From Bog-473 sp963726005 (GTDB lineage: Bacteria; Actinomycetota; Acidimicrobiia; Acidimicrobiales; RAAP-2), in the NCBI GenBank assembly GCA_963726005.1, contig CAVSAT010000015.1, positions 1-64,000 on the forward strand: a stretch of 64,000 nucleotides of DNA. The letters are read 5' to 3'. A model generated the notes under the pieces. It did not search any database. It was not told the DNA's origin and saw only the letters and a list, made by a program, of their open reading frames with translations. Shown piece by piece: positions 57,487-64,000 of this stretch; position 1 is the first letter of the stretch; the number at the start of each line of letters is the position of its first letter. The translations under genes and the position numbers were made by a program.

Positions 57487-57828
57487 CTATGGCCGACCGG
57501 AGCTGGGCCAGACGGTCCGGTTGAGCGAATACCAGACCCACTTGCCCCGTCGGTCGCCCCTGACCAGACCAGCCTGGCTCAGGATCTTGAGGTGGTGCGA
57601 CACGGTGGGCTGGCTCCTGGCCAGGGGCTCGACGAAGTCGCAGACGCAGACCTCTCCCTCCGGTGAGGCGGCCAGGATACTGAGCACCCGCAGGCGGACC
57701 GGGTCCGCAAGCGCGCTGAACCCGCTCGCCAACTCGGCGGCATCAGCAGTGTCGAGCGGCGCGCGAGCACCGAGGCACAGCACTCCGTCGATCGGATCTT
57801 CGTCGCTGCCGTCTTGCTCACGGGTCAC
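57487..57828 (-). CDS. arsR: ArsR/SmtB-family metalloregulator
   Basis: 113 residues from a GTG at 57828. The winged helix reads SALADPVRLRVLSILAASPE, then RSQPTVSHHLKILSQAGLVR and RGKWVWYSLN. The metal site CVCDFVEPL (ELCVCDL-type) is the classical alpha-3 As(III)/Sb(III)-sensing pair. TATATT (57842-57837) is eight bases before the GTG, so its mRNA is nearly leaderless. It diverges from the arsenic operon and should repress both directions until arsenite binds. Confidence 0.95.
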   Translation of the reverse strand: MTREQDGSDEDPIDGVLCLGARAPLDTADAAELASGFSALADPVRLRVLSILAASPEGEVCVCDFVEPLARSQPTVSHHLKILSQAGLVRGDRRGKWVWYSLNRTVWPSSGRP

Positions 57829-57842
57829 CTCGCTTGAATATA

Positions 57843-57893
57843 TTGACAGACGTCGATGTATTGGCCATACTCAATGCATCGACTGAGGTCGAT
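57843..57893 (+). promoter_or_regulatory. ars operon promoter and palindromic operator
   Basis: TTGACA (57843-57848) and CATACT (57866-57871) are 17 bases apart. At the predicted transcription start lies ATCGAC-TGAG-GTCGAT (57878-57893), a perfect 6-bp inverted repeat, likely bound by ArsR. AGGGAGG then precedes the first gene at 57911. Confidence 0.8.
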
Positions 57894-57910
57894 ACTACAG
57901 GGAGGTCATC

Positions 57911-58399
57911 ATGTCGAGGGTCCAACTCGCACTGAACGTCAGCGACATCGAGGAAGCCGTCGAGTTCTACTCCAAGCTCTTCGGGACCGGGCCGGCCAAG
58001 CGCCAGCCCGGCTACGCCAACTTCGCCATCGCGGACCCGCCACTCAAGCTCGTCTTGCTGGAGGACAGCACGGCCCGTGGTCACGGGACCGTGGGCGCAC
58101 TCAACCACCTCGGCGTCGAGGTCGAGAGCACCGGCGAGGTGACAGCGGCGACGGGGCGCCTGCACGACACCGGGCTCGAGACTGCGGTCGAGGAGCAGAC
58201 GACCTGTTGCTACGCCGTCCAGGACAAGGTCTGGGTCAGCGACCCCGACGGTGCGCCCTGGGAGGTCTACACCGTCCTCGCCGACGCCCCGGCCGAGACG
58301 GGCATCGCCGGCGACGGGTCCTGCTGTGTTCCCGAGGCCGTCGAGGGTGCGCCGGTGATGATGGGTTCGCCACAGTCCTGCTCGCCGTCGTGCTGCTGA
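57911..58399 (+). CDS. CadI/ArsI-family metal-inducible vicinal-oxygen-chelate protein
   Basis: 162 residues. MSRVQLALNVSDIEEAVEFY, SKLFGTGPAKRQPGYANFAI and PPLKLVLLED strongly recall mycobacterial CadI; ArsI enzymes break the C-As bond of organoarsenicals. The vicinal pair Cys99-Cys100 (TTCCYAVQDKVWV) that binds trivalent arsenicals in ArsI is present, as are His66 and the Glu of PWEVYTV. Residue 5 is Gln where I recall ArsI having a His ligand, so enzymatic activity is uncertain. The tail has extra cysteine pairs (GDGSCCV, SCSPSCC). First gene of the island. Confidence 0.88.
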   Translation: MSRVQLALNVSDIEEAVEFYSKLFGTGPAKRQPGYANFAIADPPLKLVLLEDSTARGHGTVGALNHLGVEVESTGEVTAATGRLHDTGLETAVEEQTTCCYAVQDKVWVSDPDGAPWEVYTVLADAPAETGIAGDGSCCVPEAVEGAPVMMGSPQSCSPSCC

Positions 58400-58427
58400 G
58401 CAACGAAGGCAACCGGAGGACACGCCC

Positions 58428-59162
58428 GTGAGGGACACCGTCTTGTGGCGGCGCCTGCTCGCCGAGTTCTTGGGCAGCGCCTTCCTCGCCGCCATCGTCA
58501 TCGGTTCGGGCATCGCGGCGCAGACCCTTTCCCCCGGCAACATCGGACTGCAGCTCTTCGAGAACGCCGCCGCGCACGGCGACCGGCCTCTTCGCCATCA
58601 TCTTGATGTTCGGCCCTATCTCGGGCGGTCACTTTAACCCGGTCGTGTCCTTCGTCGACGCGGGGTTCGGGGGCCTCAAGTGGCAGGATGCCGCCGCCTA
58701 CCTGCCCTTCCAGACCGTCGGGTGCATCTCCGGCGCGATCCTGGCCAACGTGATGTTCTCCGAGGCCGCCATCTCCATCTCCACCAAGCACCGCGCCGTC
58801 AGGGCCGCATTGGCTCTCCGAGGTCGTCGCCACCATCGGCCTGATGTTGGTGATCTTCGCCCTGGCCCGCACCGGGCGCTCCCACCTCGCCCGCAGCGGT
58901 CGGGGCCTACATTGGCGCCGCCTACTTCTTCACCAGCTCGACCAGCTTCGCCAACCCTGCCATCACGGTCGGCCGGATGTTCTCCAACAGCTTCGCCGGT
59001 ATCGCCCCCACGTCGGTCCCGAGCTTCATCTCCGCCCAGATCATCGGGGGCGTTTTGGCCTTCGGACTGATCAAGGGGCTGTACCCAGGCATCACCAAAG
59101 CCGAGGCGGCCGACGTCATCGAGCCGCATCTGCGCGCCGAGAGTGACCTCGAGACCCGTTGA
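58428..59162 (+). CDS. aquaporin / MIP-family channel (about three frameshifts)
   Basis: About 244 residues joined over shifts near 58578, 58800 and 58895. It begins RDTVLWRRLLAEFLGSAFLA, the usual MIP start. The two channel half-helices are present: GGHFNPVVS (NPV instead of NPA) and SFANPAITVGR. FISAQIIGGVLAFGLIKGLY forms the last helix. In arsenic operons such as that of Sinorhizobium meliloti, an aquaglyceroporin takes the place of an efflux pump and lets arsenite leave after reduction. The net length is a multiple of three, consistent with compensating errors or a decaying gene. Confidence 0.75.
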
Positions 59163-59196
59163 CCTCCGACCCACGACACACCCCGGAAAGGAACCC

Positions 59197-60625
59197 ATGC
59201 ACCTCGTCGCCATCGGCGGAAGTGACGCCGGCATCAGCGCCGCCCTGCGGGCACGCGAGCTCGATCCGACGACCGAGGTCACGGTCGTCGTCGCCGACGC
59301 CTACCCCAACTTCTCCATCTGCGGCATCCCCTACTACGTCTCGGGTGAGGTCACCCACTGGCGCAACCTGGCGCATCGCACCCTCGACGACCTGAAGGCA
59401 ACCGGGATGCAGGTCCGCCTCAACACAGTGGCCACCAAGATCGACGTCGGAGGCCGCCGTCTCCATGTCGTGGACGAGGAGGGGGTCGAGGACCAGGTGG
59501 CCTACGACCAGCTCGTTGTAGGTACCGGCGCCGCGTCGGTTCGGCCGCCATCGAAGGCCTTCAGGGCCCCGAGGCGCTGGGGCCCAGTGACGGGGTGCAC
59601 CTGCTCCACTCCATGGGCGACACCTTCGAGCTGGTGCGCACACTCGAGGACGCCCAACCGGCCAGCGCCGTGATCGTGGGCGCCGGCTATATCGGCCTCG
59701 AGATGGCCGAGGGGCTCCACGCTCGTGGACTGTCGGTCACCCAGTTCGAGCAGCTCCCCGAGGTGCTCCCCACCGTCGACCCGGACCTGGGCACGCTGGT
59801 CACGCGGAGCTCTCGGCACACGGCGTCGACGTGCGGACCAACACGACGGTCAAGCGGATCGCCCGAGCGCCCGAAGGATCGGCGGGCCGCTTCCAGATCG
59901 ACGCCGTCGAGTCGTCGGGCGCCGGGCTCACCGCCTTCGCCGACATGGTGCTGGTCGTCGTCGGCGTACGTCCCGACACGGAGCTCGCGGCCTCGGCCGG
60001 CGCCGAGCTCGGCATCGGCGGGGCCATCAGCGTGGACCGGGGCCTGCGGACCAACCTCGAGCGTGTCTTCGCCGCCGGAGACTGCGTCGTGACGCACCAC
60101 CGACTCCTGGAACTCACCTATCTTCCCCTCGGGACCACAGCCCACAAGCAGGGCCGGGTGGCCGGCGAGAACGCCATCGGGGGGAACCGCGAGTTCGCCG
60201 GCAGCCTCGGGACCCAGGTCGTCAAGGTCTTCGACATGGCGGCGTGCCGTACGGGTCTACGTGACCACGAGGCCGTTGCGGCCGGGTTCGACCCGCTGAC
60301 GGTCGAGTTCGAGGCTGACGACCACAAGGCCTACTACCCGGGCAGCCACCGCATCCGGATGCGCTACACCGGCGATCGCCGCACGGGGCGCCTTCTCGGC
60401 GTCCAACTCTTCGGCCACCGCCACGCCGAGGTGGCCAAGCGCATCGACATCGCAGCCGCTGCGATTTTCAACGAGATGACTGTGGACGCCATGAGCGACC
60501 TCGACCTGTCGTACACGCCACCTCTTGGCAGCCCATGGGACACGGTACAGATGGGGGCTCAGGCCTGGGTTCGAGAGCGGGGATCGAGCGTTGATCCGAA
60601 TCCGCACGGTTCGGTCAGGCCATGA
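59197..60625 (+). CDS. CoA-disulfide-reductase-like FAD/NAD(P)H oxidoreductase (two frameshifts)
   Basis: About 476 residues bridged over one-base losses near 59540 and 59805. GGAAAGGA precedes the ATG at 59197. HLVAIGGSDAGISAALRARE binds FAD, and the redox Cys is in NFSICGIPYYVSG, the CoADR/NADH-oxidase type single cysteine. VIVGAGYIGLEMAEGL binds NAD(P)H, and VFAAGDCVVTHHRLL is the second FAD motif. It ends with a dimerisation domain. Such flavoproteins recur in actinobacterial ars clusters; the role there is unclear. Bridged text such as AAIEGLQGPEALGPSDGVHL supports sequence error. Confidence 0.82.
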
Positions 60626-60662
60626 GGAGGTGTGGGGCGTCCTAAACGAAAGGCAAGGAATG

Positions 60663-61310
60663 ATGATTGAGCACGAGCCCATGACGGCGCAGCAGAGAGT
60701 GCAACTGAACCACGTTGCCAAACACCTGCACTCCAAGTTCCACGGAATCTTCGGCCTCGAATCCATCGAGGCATTCGTGTTCGAGAGCTATGACGAGATC
60801 GCGAAGAGGGCCACGGTCACAAAATGGCTGACCGTCACCGCGGAGAAATTCGCCCTGCAGCGTCTCGAAGCGCTGGCCCACATCCAGGACCACTCGAGGA
60901 AACGGGTCCCGGCGGTGCTCTTCTTGTGCGTCCACAACGCGGGGCGTTCACAGATGGCCTTGGGCTGGTTCAACCACCTGGCCGCCGGTCGTGCGATTGC
61001 ATGGTCAGGTGGCTCAGAGCCCGGATCCGAGATCAACCAGAACGTGGTAAGGGCGATGACCGAAGTTGGGATCGACATATCCAAGGAGTTTCCCAAGCCC
61101 TGGACCGACGAGTTTCTGGGTGCGGCCGACGTCGTGGTGACGATGGGGTGCGGCGATGCCTGTCCCCTGGTGTCAGGCAAGCGGTACGAGGACTGGGATC
61201 TCGGGGACCCGACCGGTAAATCACTCGAGGAGATCCGGCCAATCCGCGAGGCAGTGAAGGGGCGAGTCGAGGCACTCCTCGGCGAACTGCTCCCGCCGTC
61301 CCAGCCATGA
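60663..61310 (+). CDS. arsC: arsenate reductase, LMW-phosphatase type with N-terminal helical domain
   Basis: 215 residues. Residues 1-80 form a three-helix bundle (HVAKHLHSKFHGIFGLESIE, VTKWLTVTAEKFALQRLEAL). Residues 84-215 are the low-molecular-weight phosphatase fold, with the P-loop CVHNAGRSQMA (Cys89 to Arg95), the redox-active cysteines in MGCGDACPLV and the DP acid in DLGDPTG. A helical bundle before ArsC is also known in Corynebacterium glutamicum ArsC1'. It reduces arsenate to arsenite. The gene directly follows the flavoprotein and precedes a paralogue. Confidence 0.93.
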   Translation: MIEHEPMTAQQRVQLNHVAKHLHSKFHGIFGLESIEAFVFESYDEIAKRATVTKWLTVTAEKFALQRLEALAHIQDHSRKRVPAVLFLCVHNAGRSQMALGWFNHLAAGRAIAWSGGSEPGSEINQNVVRAMTEVGIDISKEFPKPWTDEFLGAADVVVTMGCGDACPLVSGKRYEDWDLGDPTGKSLEEIRPIREAVKGRVEALLGELLPPSQP

Positions 61311-61457
61311 CCCACACTGCTCTTCGGGGAGCGGTTGCGACGACTGTGGACAGGTGTCCGGCGGCGATGCCGGGCGGGATCGAGCGGTGGCTACGAGGTG
61401 CAAGTTGCCGACCCGACATGAGCACGTGTGCATGTTGTAAACGAAAGGGGTGGGCGC

Positions 61458-62095
61458 ATGAATGTCCCGGCAATAGTGACAGCGGGTCAGAGAAGCGCGC
61501 TGCAAAGCGTGGCCCGGGATCTGCACGACAAATTCGAGGGGGTGTTCGGAGTAGAGAGCATCGAGGCACTGGTCCTGGACAGTTTCGACGAACTTTCCCG
61601 GACGGCGACCGTGACCCGATGGTTGGTGCTCAGCGCTGAGCGATTTGCCGAGCAAAGGCTCAGGGCGCTCATCCACGCCGAGGACCACTCCGCCAAGGTC
61701 CCCGGGGTGCTGTTCCTGTGCGTCCACAACGCGGGTCGCTCCCAGATGGCGTTGGGCTGGTTTTCGCATCTGGCTGGGAGTCGAGCCATCGCCTGGTCAG
61801 GCGGCGCGGAGCCGGGTGCTGAGATCAATCACGCCGTGGTCACGGCCATGGCCGAAGTCGGGATCGACATCTCTCGGGAGTTCCCCAAGCCTTGGACCGA
61901 CGAGTTCCTTGGCGCAGCCGATGTGGTCGTGACGATGGGGTGCGGGGACGCGTGCCCGCTGGTGCCCGGGAAGCACTACGAGGATTGGGAACTCGAAGAC
62001 CCGAGCGGCAAGTCGATCGACGAGATCCGACCATCCGCGATGAGGTCAGGCGTAGAGTCGTGACCCTGATCAGCGAACTCCTTCCGCCGTCCTAA
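61458..62095 (+). CDS. arsC: second arsenate reductase paralogue with N-terminal helical domain (one frameshift)
   Basis: About 213 residues; one base is lost near 62033, so the frame stops early after DEIRPS, while the next frame continues IRDEVRRRVVTLISELLPPS exactly as in the first copy. Domain order and motifs match the gene at 60663: CVHNAGRSQMALGWFSHLAG, MGCGDACPLVPGKHYEDWEL. AAAGGGG precedes the ATG at 61458. Protein identity with copy one is high but not perfect, so this is an older tandem duplication. Confidence 0.9.
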
Positions 62096-62204
62096 CCGAA
62101 CCTTGCGTAGCGGACCACCTGGCGGTCAAGACGCTGCGGGTTGATGTGCTCGCGAAATCGCCAAACTGATGTGCCGTTCTCTCAAGGCCGGCACGTGCTC
62201 CGCT

Positions 62205-62355
62205 CGCGTTGCGCTGGTCAGGCCTGCGGAGAGGCGGCCATGACAAATGCGACCCGAGCACACAGCAGGCGACCATCGCCGGAACCAGGAGCACCGTGCA
62301 GCAGATCGGTTGCGCAGGATCGACCGCGGCAGCCCGGCCGGCTGGGCTGCGTCTG
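62205..62355 (-). pseudogene. degraded fragment of an RDD-family gene
   Basis: On the minus strand the region matches the RDD gene at 63511-63987 almost base for base over some 130 bases (for example GAGCACACAGCAGGCGA and GCAGGATCGACCGCG in the plus-strand text). It encodes RSILRN and then, in a shifted frame, LLVPAMVACCVLGSHLS against LLVPTILACCVLAIAFV in the full gene. No start or further domain is present, so this is a partial duplicate. Confidence 0.75.
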
Positions 62356-62357
62356 GG

Positions 62358-62962
62358 TCAGGTCGCCGCCGGACCCAGCCCGCCTGAGCGGAGCCGGCGC
62401 TCGAAGTCGGCACAGGTGTCGACCATCGCCTGGTGGAACGCGATGCCCATCTGCAGCGTCAGGTTGGGGAAGTGGTTCCCGCGGGCGTCGGCCCCGGCGG
62501 CCTCCGGCTCGATCGCCCGGAGCGTGGCAATGCTCCCCTCACTTCGTGCCGGACCCCCGCGAGCAGCTCGAGCGCCTCGGCCTCGTTCAGCGCATCGGCA
62601 AAGAACAGCCGGACCATCGCGATGTCACGCAGTTCGAATGGCATCGCCTCCGCGGCGCCGACCCACTCCTCGAGGGTCTGCTCCCCGGCGGCGGTGATGT
62701 CGTAGACCCGGCGCTGGCGGCGACCCCGCGGCTCGTCGCGCCCGACGACGAGCCCCGCCGCCTCCAGCTGTTGCAGAGCCGGGTAGATCTGGACTTGGGA
62801 GATGGTCCAGAAGAAGCGGATGGAGAGGTCGACCATGCGCTTGATCTCGTATCCGGAGCGGGCGCCGAGGCCCACCATCCCGAGCACGACGTACGCCGGC
62901 GATCCGAGCTCCGGCGGGGCGACCCCCGCCGGCTGTGCCGGAGCGACCGTTGACGATCCCAT
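62358..62962 (-). CDS. PadR-family transcriptional regulator (one frameshift)
   Basis: About 202 residues across a one-base shift near 62540. The N-terminal winged helix is PadR-like: GSPAYVVLGMVGLGARSGYE, IKRMVDLSIRFFWTISQVQI, YPALQQLEAAGLVVGRDEPR, RRVYDITAAGEQTLEEWVG. The C-terminal dimerisation helices continue in the next frame (IATLRAIEPEAAGADARGNH, MGIAFHQAMVDTCADFERRL). It diverges from an NTF2-like gene, and a 24-bp palindrome sits between them. Confidence 0.88.
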
Positions 62963-62966
62963 ATCA

Positions 62967-62990
62967 GTTATTCTAACATGTTGAAATAAC
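62967..62990. promoter_or_regulatory. 24-bp palindrome, candidate PadR operator
   Basis: GTTATTCTAACA and TGTTGAAATAAC are inverted halves with two mismatches, centred on CATG. It lies four bases upstream of the padR start, and TATACT (62992-62997) for the divergent gene begins one base after it. PadR regulators commonly bind ATGT/ACAT palindromes and repress both flanking genes. Confidence 0.7.
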
Positions 62991-63008
62991 CTATACTGAG
63001 GAGTCGTC

Positions 63009-63499
63009 ATGGCCACCACCACGACAGCGCTCCCGCTGCGCACGGCGATGGAGTCCCGCGACGTGCGGGCGGTCGTCGAATCCTTCACCCCCGACGCCGT
63101 CTTCCACTCACCGTTGACGTCGAAGATCAACTTCCGCGGCCGGGATCAGATCGGCCGGCTGACCGAGGTGATCTTCGAGGTCTTCGAGGACTTTCACTAC
63201 GTCGACGAGGTGCGACGCCGCGGAGACGGGCTTCCTCGTCGCCGAGGCCCGGGTGGGGGGCACGGACATCGAGATGGTGGACCACCTCCGACTCACTTCC
63301 GACGGTGCCGTCGACGAATGCACCGTGTTCATGCGGCCGCTCCCCGCCGCCGCGGGTCGCGCTCCGAATGATCGGATCGGGACTGGGCCGGCGGCGCAGC
63401 GCCACCAGGGGCGTCGTCATCTCCGGACTGGCGGTCCGCTCGGCCTCATCACCCACACCGGGACGGGATCGGCGTCGGCTGCTCGGCCTGCCTGAGTGA
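63009..63499 (+). CDS. NTF2/SnoaL-like protein (two or more frameshifts)
   Basis: About 164 residues joined from three frames. It begins MATTTTALPLRTAMESRDVR, AVVESFTPDAVFHSPLTSKI, NFRGRDQIGRLTEVIFEVFE. After a shift near 63220 it continues ETGFLVAEARVGGTDIEMVD and DHLRLTSDGAVDECTVFMRP, and after a second near 63350 ALRMIGSGLGRRRSATRGVV. The cone-shaped NTF2 fold binds small ligands; the function is open. It is probably repressed by the divergent PadR protein. Confidence 0.72.
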
Positions 63500-63510
63500 C
63501 GGGCTCGTGA

Positions 63511-63987
63511 TCAGAGGCCGCTGATCGACCCCTTGCCGTTGCCGGCGCTCTCGACCACCCGGACGGGCTCGGTCGCCGCGACCGGACGCTCGGAGACGAC
63601 CATGGTTCGGGTGAGGAGGTCCCACGGCGCGGTGCGGGGTTCCTTCAGCAACTGATCGGGCGGAGAGGCGCCCATGACGAAGGCGATCGCGAGCACACAG
63701 CAGGCGAGGATCGTCGGAACCAGGAGCAGCGTGCAGCAGATCGCGTTGCGCAGGATCGACCGCGCCAACCCGATCGGGCGTCCGTCGGAGCGCCGGACGA
63801 CGCGCAGGTCGGTCAGTCGGAAGCTTGCCGTCCTCCCCCGCCGCCACTCGACGACGCTCCAGAACAGCCAGCCGACGCCCAGGGTCACGACGACGAGCAG
63901 CGCCGTGAGCAGCAACGCCTTGATGCGCCGCCCCAGCCCGGCCGGGACCCGTTCCATCGCAATCGCCGAACTCGAAGAGACCGTCAT
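63511..63987 (-). CDS. RDD-family membrane protein
   Basis: 158 residues from the ATG at 63987. The family motif is visible as RRGRTASFRLTDLRVVRRSD followed by GRPIGLARSILRN. Two membrane helices flank it (ALLLTALLVVVTLGVGWLFW and CCTLLLVPTILACCVLAIAF). The end is soluble. RDD proteins are often ion-antiport or accessory membrane proteins; no role can be given. A partial, decayed copy lies at 62205-62355, on the other side of the PadR/NTF2-like pair. Its stop is 12 bp from the stop of the convergent NTF2-like gene. Confidence 0.82.
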   Translation of the reverse strand: MTVSSSSAIAMERVPAGLGRRIKALLLTALLVVVTLGVGWLFWSVVEWRRGRTASFRLTDLRVVRRSDGRPIGLARSILRNAICCTLLLVPTILACCVLAIAFVMGASPPDQLLKEPRTAPWDLLTRTMVVSERPVAATEPVRVVESAGNGKGSISGL

Positions 63988-64000
63988 CTCGGCCAGCGCT

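Overview
The window is high-GC actinobacterial chromosome. It carries two WhiB regulators, a succinate dehydrogenase of the mycobacterial Sdh1 type, a deazaflavin (F420)-dependent nitroreductase-family protein, a UPF0182 gene beside a PDZ/Lon-like protease gene, a DivIVA-like protein and MreB. The overall style (MreB plus an HtrA-like protein with a W-RHPSE N-terminus) makes me guess Acidimicrobiia or a close relative; that placement is inference.

Layout. 0-12 kb: end of an NTF2-like gene, initiator tRNA-fMet, then an envelope/cell-division block (UPF0182, DivIVA-like, PDZ/Lon protease, HEAT protein, MreB, inactive HtrA-like protein, Zincin_2 family protein). 12-18 kb: two WhiB genes around a glutamate formiminotransferase, then a VWA/MoxR-ATPase pair. 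18-24 kb: LysR regulator, sdhCAB, SCP2-like protein, SDR oxidoreductase. 24-26 kb: TetR regulator and its divergent nitroreductase-family target, with a palindrome inside a consensus promoter. 26.5-31.2 kb: an accessory block with a repeat-rich surface protein, a structured mRNA leader, a 74-residue peptide gene, a UUCG-capped hairpin, and an M50 metalloprotease with a PqqD-like N-terminus and a LysM C-terminus. This is the best candidate here for an undescribed system. 31-39 kb: GNAT, DinB, membrane protein, Gfo/Idh/MocA oxidoreductase, ACT protein, and a transglutaminase/alpha-E/circularly permuted ATP-grasp operon. 39.5-42 kb: mdh and icd. 41.9-43 kb: an AbiEii-like nucleotidyltransferase with a partner gene. 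43-46 kb: a secreted protein of 369-bp Ig-like repeats. 46.6-51 kb: one-carbon and purine genes (metF, folD, purH, purN) with a cupin. 52-57 kb: phosphate-type MFS transporter, membrane protein, sucCD, B12-binding protein. 57.5-62.1 kb: an arsenic island (arsR, cadI/arsI-like, aquaporin, CoA-disulfide-reductase-like flavoprotein, two arsC). 62-64 kb: PadR regulator, NTF2-like gene and an RDD gene, plus a degraded second RDD copy.

How the genes work together. Four enzymes or complexes of the TCA cycle (succinate dehydrogenase, malate dehydrogenase, isocitrate dehydrogenase, succinyl-CoA synthetase) lie within 37 kb. The folate enzymes supply and use C1 units in purine synthesis. The arsenic genes suggest arsenate reduction followed by channel-mediated arsenite exit; no ArsB/Acr3 pump gene is present.

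A caution for every reader: genes up to about 26 kb read cleanly, but from 26.5 kb onward many genes, including conserved ones such as purH, are interrupted by single-base frameshifts. Most sit in G/C-rich runs. I read these mainly as sequence errors rather than true pseudogenes. Affected coordinates give the full span across the shift.
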